A stretch of DNA of 64,000 bases from Dyella tabacisoli (GTDB lineage: Bacteria > Pseudomonadota > Gammaproteobacteria > Xanthomonadales > Rhodanobacteraceae), in NCBI RefSeq assembly GCF_003350925.1, contig NZ_KZ857181.1, positions 62,001 through 126,000 of the forward strand, in the 5' to 3' direction. The position numbers and the translations under genes were made by a program. Of this stretch, positions 8,280 to 16,500 are shown piece by piece; position 1 is the stretch's first letter, and each line of letters begins with the position of its first letter. A model generated the notes under the pieces. That model saw only the letters and a list, made by a program, of their open reading frames with translations, made no database searches and was not told the DNA's origin.

Positions 8280-9284
8280 TCATAGCAAGGACTGTCCTTC
8301 CGCGTCGCGAACAGTGAGTACGATCTTGCCGATGTTTTGATTGGCTTCCATCACATGCTGTGCCTGGACGACCTCGACGATGGAATGGACGGCGTGGATC
8401 ACGGGGCGGATCTCGCCGCGTGCCAGAGGCTCCAGCCAGCGCCGACGGAAACGTTCGTTCACCCCGCGCTTTTCTGCCATCGGGCGCAGCCGCAGCGATG
8501 AGCCCTTGATCTGCAAACGGCGCTCGATGACATGAAGCAGATCGATCTCCGCCGACAGCCCGTCAAGCAGGCCGGTCGCCACCATGCAGCCGCCCAGACG
8601 CAATGCGTGCAGATTGCGATCCAGATAGGCGCCGCCGACGAAATCCAACACCACTGAAACGCCCTCGCCTTCGGTCAGGCGTAATACTTCGGCGACGAAA
8701 TCCTGTGTCTTGTATTCGATGGCGGCCACGGCGCCGAGCGCATGCAGCGCCTCGGCCTTGCGCGGCGAACCGACGGTGCAGATCGGCAAGGCCCCGGCGT
8801 GCAGAGCCATCAGTAGCGCGGTGGTGCCGATAGCGCTGGCGCCCGCGTGAATCAGTACGTGGTTGCCGCGCGCGAGCCCGCCAAGCTCGAACAGAGTTTC
8901 GTTACAGGTCAGGAAAGATTCGGCAGTCGCCGCTGCCTCCTCGAAACCGACCGTCTCGGGAATCGGGTTAGCCATGCCGTGGTCAAGCAGACAGAACTCC
9001 GCGAAGCCGCCGCCCTCGACGACGCCATAAACGCGCTGCCCCTTGGAGTAACCGGTAACGTTCTCGCCCCAGGCCTCGACGGTCCCGGCGATCTCGATCC
9101 CTGGGATGGTGGACTGCCCGGCGGGAATCTCATACTCACCCTCACGCTGCAGCACGTCACCGCGATTGAGCGCGGTCGCATGCACCTTCACTAGCAGCGC
9201 ATCCGGCGTGCATACCGGCATGGGCAGCTCGCGCCGGGTGATGACCTCGCATCCGCCCTTGCCTTCGTAGACGATTGCTCGCAT
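8280..9284 (-). CDS. MDR-family NAD(P)H-dependent oxidoreductase (quinone or enoyl reductase type)
   Basis: 334 residues from the ATG at 9284, preceded by GGGG. A GroES-like N-terminal half (MRAIVYEGKGG ... VKVHATALNRGDVLQREGEY) and a Rossmann half with the nucleotide-binding stretch HAGASAIGTTALLMA identify a zinc-independent medium-chain dehydrogenase/reductase of the quinone oxidoreductase (PIG3-like) group. No zinc-ligand pattern is seen. Relatives reduce quinones or alpha,beta-unsaturated carbonyls. It starts 4 bases after the MaoC-like gene stop, so the two are very probably cotranscribed and coupled. In this cassette an enoyl-thioester reductase role after dehydration is attractive, but that is inference. 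Confidence 0.75.
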   Translation of the reverse strand: MRAIVYEGKGGCEVITRRELPMPVCTPDALLVKVHATALNRGDVLQREGEYEIPAGQSTIPGIEIAGTVEAWGENVTGYSKGQRVYGVVEGGGFAEFCLLDHGMANPIPETVGFEEAAATAESFLTCNETLFELGGLARGNHVLIHAGASAIGTTALLMALHAGALPICTVGSPRKAEALHALGAVAAIEYKTQDFVAEVLRLTEGEGVSVVLDFVGGAYLDRNLHALRLGGCMVATGLLDGLSAEIDLLHVIERRLQIKGSSLRLRPMAEKRGVNERFRRRWLEPLARGEIRPVIHAVHSIVEVVQAQHVMEANQNIGKIVLTVRDAEGQSLL

Positions 9285-9288
9285 AGCG

Positions 9289-9822
9289 CTAGTACCCCGC
9301 CAGTCGTTCGGTGTCGTTACCGCGCGTGGGTACGAGGAAGCTGCGTTCAAAGGTCAGGAATACCTCGCCCGTGGATAGCAACCCCCGCGTCTGACAGGTG
9401 ACGATGCCGGTGCCTGGTCGCGATTCGGACAGGCGCTTGTCCAGGATGCGGCTCTCGGCATACACGGTATCTCCGGCGAAGACCGGATGCGTAAGGCGGA
9501 TCTTGTCCCAGCCGAGGTTGGCGAGGGCGCGGCCGCTGGTGCTGCGCACGCTCATGCCCGAGATGATGCTGAAGGTCACCAGGCTGGACATCAGCGGTCG
9601 TTGCCATGGCGTGTGCGCGCAGTATTCGGCGTCGATATGCAGCGGCGAGGGGTTCATGCTGAATCCGGCCATCAGCAGGTTGTCCGATTCACTCAGCGTG
9701 CGTCCCGGCCGGTGTTCGAAGACATCGCCAGGACGGAAGTCGTCGTAGCAAAAACCGATCACCTCGCGGTAACGATTCTCGCCGACGACTTTATAGCCCC
9801 ATAAGCGCTCGTCGTGGTCCAT
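9289..9822 (-). CDS. MaoC-like hydratase/dehydratase (itaconyl/mesaconyl-CoA hydratase-like)
   Basis: 177 residues, one hot-dog fold. The motif region LSESDNLLMAGFSMNPSPLHID, given here in part as MAGFSMNPSPLHID, followed by WQRPLMSSLVTFSIISGMSV is typical of the MaoC subgroup found next to CitE-like lyases, for example mycobacterial Rv2499c beside Rv2498c and the itaconyl-CoA hydratases of itaconate breakdown. The canonical hydratase-2 motif GDxNPxH is read here as FSMNPSPLH, as in that subgroup. Such enzymes add water to, or remove it from, branched C4-C5 enoyl-CoAs. GGAGA lies about 8 bases before the ATG. It sits between the oxoamine synthase and the MDR gene in one operon that also holds a CitE homologue. 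The substrate is not known. Confidence 0.75.
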   Translation of the reverse strand: MDHDERLWGYKVVGENRYREVIGFCYDDFRPGDVFEHRPGRTLSESDNLLMAGFSMNPSPLHIDAEYCAHTPWQRPLMSSLVTFSIISGMSVRSTSGRALANLGWDKIRLTHPVFAGDTVYAESRILDKRLSESRPGTGIVTCQTRGLLSTGEVFLTFERSFLVPTRGNDTERLAGY

Positions 9823-9863
9823 AGGCAGTCTCTCCGAAGGGTGCGATCAGTGTGGTGTTGCGA

Positions 9864-9890
9864 AAGCGCTTCTTGATGGGAGAAGCGCTT
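9864..9890 (-). other. Intra-operon hairpin with two AAGCGCTT palindromes
   Basis: AAGCGCTTCT (9864-9873) and AGAAGCGCTT (9881-9890) form a 10-bp stem with a 7-base loop, between the oxoamine synthase stop and the MaoC-like start. There is no T-run, so it may reduce read-through or set an mRNA processing point. Both arms contain the octamer AAGCGCTT, the core of the palindrome at 7662-7673. Confidence 0.45.
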
Positions 9891-9910
9891 CGGCCGGGAA
9901 TGCGATGGTG

Positions 9911-11143
9911 CTAGGCGCTGACCATCAGCGACTCCACGGTGTTGCAAAAACTGACGAGGCGATCGGTTTCGAGATCCGCGCGTAACATGATGCGAACCCC
10001 GGCAGCCCCACGCGCGACGATGGGGAAGAACACGGCGGAGCAGTAGTAGCCGTTGCGATAGAGTTCTTCGGACAGGCGCACCGCCAAGTCTTCATCCCCC
10101 ACTTCGATCAGGCGAATCGGCAAGCCGTTGCCGGAGAAACGGGTGGGAAAGCGTTGGTCGAAGTAGTCGATGTTCCGGCGCAACTTCTCCTGTAGCTGCC
10201 CAAGTTCGGGCGAGCGATGCAGGTCCGCGCTGGCCAGGCACGCGCCCGTGGCGGCCACGTCGATGTTCTGCGACCAGGTAACAGGCCCCGCGTTGCGGTA
10301 CAGGAACTGGAAGTCGCGTTCATCGCCAAGCATGGCCACGCCACCCGAAGCCCCGAAACCCTTCGCCAACGAGCCGACGATGAGGGTCAGGGGATTCATT
10401 TCGATGTTGGCGCGCACGTAGCCCTCGCCGCGCGGGCCTTCGATGGAGAGCGAGTGCGAGTCGTCGAAGTACAGAAAGAGCCCGTAGCGGTTCTGCAGAT
10501 CGAGCAGCCCTTCGAGGACCGTGCGTCCTCCCATCGAGTAGGCCCCGTCGGCGACATAGGCCACGCGCGGGTACTTCTTGCAGATGTCTTCAAGATAATT
10601 CAAATCGTTGTGCGGGCAGTTCAGCACCAGGCTCTCGTCACCGCAGATCGGCTTGATGTAAGCCATCGAGAAATGACAGAAGCGATCGAAGACCATGACA
10701 CGCGGGCCGCCGGCGCCACCGATATGCCCGGAGGCGATCAAGGGCAGGATGCCGGCTGTCAGCACGCTGCAAGACACGCCGGGCAATGCAGGTGCGCGGT
10801 AGAGATCGCGCAGGCTCTCCTCCAATTCGACCAGCAGGTTCAATCGGACGCGTATTTCCGCGATCGATAAAGCGGTCGTTCCTGTCTTGCGCAGTGCGGT
10901 CACTGCGCCTTCAATGATGCGCGGATGGTGGTTGAGGCCCAGGTAGGAACAGGAACACAGCAGCGTGAATTCGTGCCCTGTTTCGCGGACGATGAGGCGG
11001 TCGTTGGATTCGTGATCGACATGGATGTCGAGCAGGCCGCTTTCGGCCGCGCGCAGCCAGACCCGTTCGCCATGGGCGAGCATCGCCTCGGCGTTGCGGT
11101 AATGATGAGGGCCGACGATATCGCTGGGATCGTTCTGGTTCAT
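9911..11143 (-). CDS. Alpha-oxoamine synthase family PLP enzyme (AONS/KBL/SPT-like)
   Basis: 410 residues, fold type I PLP enzyme. The PLP lysine is Lys261 in VGSLAKGFGASGG, and the signature LYFDDSHSLSIEGPRGEG (residues 224-241) gives the cofactor Asp and His230. An aromatic/His stretch at FDRFCHFSM matches the substrate pocket region of 8-amino-7-oxononanoate synthase, 2-amino-3-ketobutyrate ligase and CqsA. The family joins an amino acid to an acyl thioester with loss of CO2, giving an alpha-amino ketone. A GGGAG sits 6 bases before the ATG. No biotin or heme genes are near, and the neighbours (deiminase family, CitE, MaoC, NRPS) point to secondary metabolism. It could make an unusual building block or release a peptide chain. 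The amino acid and acyl partner cannot be told. Confidence 0.8.
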   Translation of the reverse strand: MNQNDPSDIVGPHHYRNAEAMLAHGERVWLRAAESGLLDIHVDHESNDRLIVRETGHEFTLLCSCSYLGLNHHPRIIEGAVTALRKTGTTALSIAEIRVRLNLLVELEESLRDLYRAPALPGVSCSVLTAGILPLIASGHIGGAGGPRVMVFDRFCHFSMAYIKPICGDESLVLNCPHNDLNYLEDICKKYPRVAYVADGAYSMGGRTVLEGLLDLQNRYGLFLYFDDSHSLSIEGPRGEGYVRANIEMNPLTLIVGSLAKGFGASGGVAMLGDERDFQFLYRNAGPVTWSQNIDVAATGACLASADLHRSPELGQLQEKLRRNIDYFDQRFPTRFSGNGLPIRLIEVGDEDLAVRLSEELYRNGYYCSAVFFPIVARGAAGVRIMLRADLETDRLVSFCNTVESLMVSA

Positions 11144-11238
11144 TTCAGTCTCCCGTTGGATGTGGTGGTGTTGCCGTCGCCACGGGTTGCGGTCGTCGGC
11201 TCATGGGATGCGTGTTGCACAAATGCGCTGCGAAAAAT

Positions 11239-12564
11239 TCATCCGCGCTCCAGTGGCAAGGTCAGGCAGTGCGGCCCGCCGCACCATGGCCAGAGATCGC
11301 GGCCGTTGAAGGTTTGCACCTTGGCGCCGCAGGCCTCCAGCGCTGTCTTGGTGCGTGGCGCGCCTTCGTAGGCGAGCACGTGTCCGGGCGATGTCGCGAC
11401 GAGGTTCGATGCCTGCTTCTGGTGTTCGGCGAGCACGATGCGGAAGAAATGCTCCATGTCGAAACCGTCCGTGGGACCGCCGACAAAGGCCACCTGCCAT
11501 CCCCATGGGCGAACCAGGTCGACCAGCTTCAATCTTCCGATGGTCGTGTCCTCTTCGCCGCTGCCGGCGCGGAAACGGCGAACCCATCCGATGTCCGCCA
11601 GAGATGAAATGGCAGCCCTCGCCTGCTCCGCGTCTACGGTCGGCTCCAACACCAATCCTTTCAGGAAGCGGGTCAAGGGATCGTTGTCCGCGTACTCGGC
11701 CTCCAGAAAGTACGGCAATGCGACGGCGAGCTTGTCATCGACGCGAGTGAAACAGGTGTCCAGGTGGAGGAATAGTTGCATCAGCAGGTCGTAGCTCGGC
11801 TTCCAGCGCACGGCATCGCCCTTGCGCATCTGCACGGTAATGACATCCATCTGGAGCCGTCTGGCCAGCAACGGCGCGACGCGTGGATCAGTGCAATGGC
11901 CGACACCGACCATCAGTGTGCGTTCGTCCACGACCTGCAGATCTCCACCCACCAGGCAGAGCCCCTCCTCCATGCCGTCGAACACGACGGGATAGTCGCG
12001 CAATGAAGGCGCGAACTCCGTGGCGAAGCGCATCAACGAGGCCTCGCCGCGGCGGGAGGGCGAGGCGAAATTGCCGAGTACCAGCCCGCGCGGCGTCATC
12101 ACCGCCACGTCGCGGGTGAAGGTGAATCCGAGGCGATGATCGACGATGTGGCGATAGACGCCCTCGGCATCGGTCTGAAACTGCACCTGCCTGGTGCGGG
12201 TCAGCAGTGTGGCGCCGGTGATCGAATTCGCCAGGGGGGCGAGCCTTGGCATAGTGGCGCGCAGCCAGGTCGTGAACTGCCCGCTTGCCCGAGCTTCCTC
12301 GATGGCGTCATCCAGCAGTTGCTCGATCGAGAGCACCTCGGCGCCGGAGGCGCGCAGCAGGCGCTCGAACTGCTTGTGTTGCGATGCCGCTTCTACGGGC
12401 GGCGGGTTGTAGTCCAGAAAATTACCCGTGGCGACCTCGAGATGATAATCGGTCGGCGACGGCGCATTCACGATCACGCGCCGCAGCGGGGCGATATCGG
12501 ACACTACATACGGTGATGTCGATACGCTGCTTTTCGGATATGGAATTCGAGGTGCCTGTTGCAT
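11239..12564 (-). CDS. Arginine deiminase/amidinotransferase-family protein lacking the usual active-site Glu
   Basis: 441 residues with the five-bladed pentein fold of guanidine-modifying enzymes. Recognisable catalytic elements are Asp152 in FTFTRD, His267 with Asp269 in LFLHLDT, and Cys433 in GGPHCLTLPLERG at the extreme C-terminus, the place where arginine deiminases carry their nucleophile. The usual EGGD motif, whose Glu takes part in guanidinium binding and catalysis, reads VGGD here (Val205; codon GTG). The rest of the motif and the following VVDERTLMVGVGHCTD are conserved. GGAG precedes the ATG. The family hydrolyses arginine to citrulline or transfers amidino groups. The lost Glu means activity could be altered, or the substrate may differ. 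It lies between the CitE-like and oxoamine synthase genes, all on one strand. Confidence 0.75.
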   Translation of the reverse strand: MQQAPRIPYPKSSVSTSPYVVSDIAPLRRVIVNAPSPTDYHLEVATGNFLDYNPPPVEAASQHKQFERLLRASGAEVLSIEQLLDDAIEEARASGQFTTWLRATMPRLAPLANSITGATLLTRTRQVQFQTDAEGVYRHIVDHRLGFTFTRDVAVMTPRGLVLGNFASPSRRGEASLMRFATEFAPSLRDYPVVFDGMEEGLCLVGGDLQVVDERTLMVGVGHCTDPRVAPLLARRLQMDVITVQMRKGDAVRWKPSYDLLMQLFLHLDTCFTRVDDKLAVALPYFLEAEYADNDPLTRFLKGLVLEPTVDAEQARAAISSLADIGWVRRFRAGSGEEDTTIGRLKLVDLVRPWGWQVAFVGGPTDGFDMEHFFRIVLAEHQKQASNLVATSPGHVLAYEGAPRTKTALEACGAKVQTFNGRDLWPWCGGPHCLTLPLERG

Positions 12565-12620
12565 GATGCTCCGCTTGTCTTCTGCCTGCCTGTCGTAATG
12601 GCTTGAAAAAAGGCCTTAAC

Positions 12621-13457
12621 TTACGCATCGAACTCGTACAACAACCGCTGCGCCGCTTCGATAAATGGTGCCCCCACGGCCATGCCATCCACCAGGCAGA
12701 TGCCGCGGCCGCCGCTGCTTCCGCTGGCATCGACCACGCGCCGGGCATGCTCGATGTCCGTGCTGCTGGGGGAGAACACTTCATTGATGATCGGTACCTG
12801 CCGTGGATGCAACGCCGCCATGCCACCGTAGCCAAGATCGTGGGATCGTCTGGCCGCGGTCACCAAGCCAGCCGTGTCGACGACATCGAACCAGGGCGAA
12901 TCGATCGGATGCAGGCCGGCGGCACGGGTGGCTGTGACCAGGCGCGCGCGCGCGTGGTAGAGCGAGTGCCAGTCGAGCGAGGTGCCTACGCTCAGTGCGA
13001 AATCGGCGGCGCCGAAGATCGTGGCGGTCAGGCGGGCCTGCGCAGCGAGAGTGCTGGAAAGGTTCTCCATGCCGCGCGCCGTCTCAATGATTACGATCAA
13101 CTCGACCTGGTTACCCAGTAGGTGTCCGGCGATCTCCGCGTCGCGCGGCGATTCCACTTTCGGAATCATCACCACGTCCGGGCCATACCTGCATTCGCGC
13201 AGGGCCAACAGGTCCAGCAGTCCATCGGGGCTGCCCAGATTGTTGATTCGCACCGCGCGCCGGCACGGCACTTCGGAGGGTGCCGAGAAGAAAGCCACGG
13301 CACGGGCACGGGCCTCGGCCTTATAGGCCTGGGCCACGGAGTCCTCGATATCGATGAGCGCGAGATCCGCGTCCAAACTCGTCGCCTTGACCGAGCGTTC
13401 GGCCACCAGCGCTGGCGTAAAGAGGATCGATCGACAGTAACGGCTGAACTTGTTCAT
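12621..13457 (-). CDS. CitE-like CoA-ester lyase (HpcH/HpaI family)
   Basis: 278 residues, TIM-barrel lyase. Clear family motifs are RSILFTPA at the start, LIDIEDSV (Glu38, Asp39), Arg70 in RINN, MIPKVES, Glu126 in IIETARG and Asp152 in FGAADF (the two Mg2+ ligands), and ALHPRQV near the end. Relatives cleave or form malyl-, beta-methylmalyl- or citramalyl-CoA through acetyl-CoA, propionyl-CoA, glyoxylate or pyruvate. It has no citrate lyase alpha or gamma partner, so it is one of the stand-alone CitE-like enzymes. The ATG at 13457 has GGGTG 6 bases upstream; an upstream GTG at 13466 would add three residues. It is the first gene of the five-gene cassette, 117 bases after an NRPS gene on the same strand. 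Confidence 0.8.
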   Translation of the reverse strand: MNKFSRYCRSILFTPALVAERSVKATSLDADLALIDIEDSVAQAYKAEARARAVAFFSAPSEVPCRRAVRINNLGSPDGLLDLLALRECRYGPDVVMIPKVESPRDAEIAGHLLGNQVELIVIIETARGMENLSSTLAAQARLTATIFGAADFALSVGTSLDWHSLYHARARLVTATRAAGLHPIDSPWFDVVDTAGLVTAARRSHDLGYGGMAALHPRQVPIINEVFSPSSTDIEHARRVVDASGSSGGRGICLVDGMAVGAPFIEAAQRLLYEFDA

Positions 13458-13574
13458 TCGTGTCACCCATCGGCTGATATGGTTTCAAATTAACTAACCG
13501 GCCTTGCGGTATGCGGGGTGGTCGCGCGCAGCATCGCCCCCCGCCATCGCCATGTGTCCCAAGCGAATCCCTCG

Positions 13575-16500
13575 CTACCACAACATGGCCGTCTCCTGGT
13601 CGAGTCGCGTTTTTGTCGACACGAAATGCGAAGCCGGCGCAATGACGACGACGGGTACCACGTGCGACGGCAGGCGTCCGCTCAGACTGCGGCATAGTTC
13701 GTCGGTATCCAGCACCTGCCCTTGCCGGGCGACGACGTAGGACACCAGTTGTTTACGTCCCGGCTCGTCCTCACGCAGGATGCTCGCGGCCTGCGCGATC
13801 GCCGGATGTGTACACAGCAGAGCGTCGATCGCGTCGATGTCGATGCCGCGATCGCCACTGAGCGAACTGGGCTCGGCGTGGACATCGAGGACAAGGGTTC
13901 CGTCCGTCAACCAGTGCGCCAGGTCACCGGTGCGGTACATGCGCTGTCCGATAGCGAATGGATCAGCGACGAGACATGGCGTGGGTAGCGCTGTGCGATC
14001 GTGACCTCCCTGCGCCATGCCATCTCCGGTGAGGTACAGCTCGCCCACCACGCCCGGCGGTACCGGCTGAAGCGTGCCGTCGAGAATGTAGACGCGCACG
14101 TTATCGGCGGATGCGCCGGACGGCATCGATACACCCGACACGGCTCGCGCCGAGGCATTCCAGTCGACCAGAACGCGTCTTGTCTCCTCCTCGCTGAGGA
14201 GACTGCGGGCGTGTACCGGCGCATCGGGTGCCTCTGCCATCTCCCGCAGGATGCCGCTGTAGCAGTCCGCATAGCGCTGCAGTGTCGCGCGATCGTAGAG
14301 ATGGGCATGCCCCGTGACCGTGGCTTCGATGCCCTTGGCGCTGCGCTGGAAATCCATGCCTAGCGGAAAGGCCGAATGGCCCTCGCCGCCGCCAACGTCG
14401 AGCTTCTCCCCCAGTTCGCTCAACTGCTCGTACACGTGGAAATGAATGTAGTTGAAGATGACGCCGACCGCGTTCTGCAGACCGTTGTCGCTGAGGATCT
14501 TCGGCAAGGGATAACGCCGATGCGGAAACAGGCGGCTCTCCGCTTCCATCACCTGCTGGATCAGGCATCTCCAACTGGTATGGCCGATGCGCAGGCGCAA
14601 CAGCACGGCATTGAGAAACAATCCGATCAGCTTCTCGGCATCGACCGCCTCCGGGCGGCCGTGGCTGACGATCGCCGTCGCCACATCGCGGCTGCCCGTC
14701 AGCACACTCAGCGCGGCCATGTGCGCGGACAACAGCACCGTCTTCAGTGGAACCTGCACCTGCTGGGCAAGCTCGATCAGCCCCTTGGAGGTGTCCTCGG
14801 TGATCGCGATGGCAACGTAGTCTTCCGGGCGCTGGTTCTCCAATGCGGTTTTGGAGTGTGTCTTGACGCTGCGTTGCGCCTCGACAGGTCGATAGCCGGC
14901 CAGCATGTCGCGCCAGAACGTGCGGGTGGCATCGGAGGCGATCGCTTGCTGTTCCAGTGCGATGTAATCGCGGTACTTGATCGACAACGGCTCGGCCGGC
15001 ATCGAGCGGCCGCCGAGCCGGGCCTGGTAGCGTTGCATCAGTTCAGTCACCAGGCTGGCATCGCTCCATCCGTCCAGCACCGCGTGATTGAAGCTGAGCG
15101 AAAAACGGAATTGCGTGTCGCTCATCCGATGCACGAACACGCGCAGCAGCGGCGCCACGGCGATATCGAAGGATTGGCGGGCCTCGTGCCCGCACCAGCG
15201 CTCGAAAGCCGCGCTCCGTTTTGGCTCGGCCAAGGCGCGCAAGTCCTCGACGATCAGCGGCACGCTGGCGGACCGATGCACTAACTGCAGCGGCACGCTG
15301 TAACTGCTGAAGTCGTAGCCGGTGCGCAGCACCTCATGGCGCCGGCTCAGTTCGTCCAGCGCCTCGCGCATCGCCGTCGCGTCGAACGGCAAGCGCATCA
15401 ATGTGCAGAACACCACGTGGTACAGCGACGAGTCGGTGTCGTAGCGGTTGTAGAACACCATGCCCGCCTGCACCTGGCTGAGCGGATAAGCATCCTCGAC
15501 GTGTTCGGGAATGCGCTGGCGATCCTCCGCCACGATCAGTTCAAAGGCCTGTACCGCGCGTGGGGCAGCATCGGCCGTGAAGACGACAATAGTCGCCAGC
15601 TCGGCCACATTCTGGTGGTCGAACAGCGCGCCGAGTTCAAAGCTCATGCCAGCCTTCTGCGCACGCGCCTTGAGCTGGATCGCCAGGATCGAATCGCCGC
15701 CCAGATCGAAGAAGCTGTCGTCGATGCCGACGTGTTGCAAGCCGAGCACATCGGCGAACAGCGCGGCCAGGATTTTCTCCTGCGGCGTGGACGGCTCGCG
15801 GCTCACACTCGGCTGGAAATCCGGTGCAGGCAGCGCCTCGCGATCGAGCTTGCCGTTGATGTTGAGCGGCAACGTATCAAGCAGCACGATGGCAGCCGGG
15901 ACCATGTAATCGGGCAAGCGTGCGCCAAGCATGCGGCGCAACTCGACCGGATCGGGCGCATGGCCCGGCGCGGCGACCACATAACCGACCAACTGCTTGT
16001 GACCGGGCTGATCCTCACGAGCGATCACAGCGACATGCGACACCGTGGGCTGCTCGCGCAGCGCCGCCTCGATTTCGCCCAGCTCGATGCGGAAACCGCG
16101 GACCTTCACCTGCTGATCGACGCGGCCGACGAAATCGATCTGCCCATCGGCGCGCCAGCGCACCAAGTCGCCGGTGCGATACATGCGGCTACCGGGTGAT
16201 CCGTAGGGATTGGCGACAAAGCGCTCGGCACTGAGCGCCGGCCGCTGCAGGTAACCGCGCGCCAGGCCGGAGCCGGCAATATAAAGCTCGCCGGCGACAC
16301 CGATCGGCGTCGGGCGCAAGGCACCATCCAGGACATAAGCCTGGGTGTTATCCATCGGCGCACCAATCGGCACGCTGGCACCGACCTGGAACGGTGCGCG
16401 CATCGGATAGCAGGTGACGAAGGTGGTCGTTTCGGTGGGTCCGTAGACGTGCACCACCGATGCCTGCGGACACGCATCGATGACCTGTTGAAAGGCGTGA

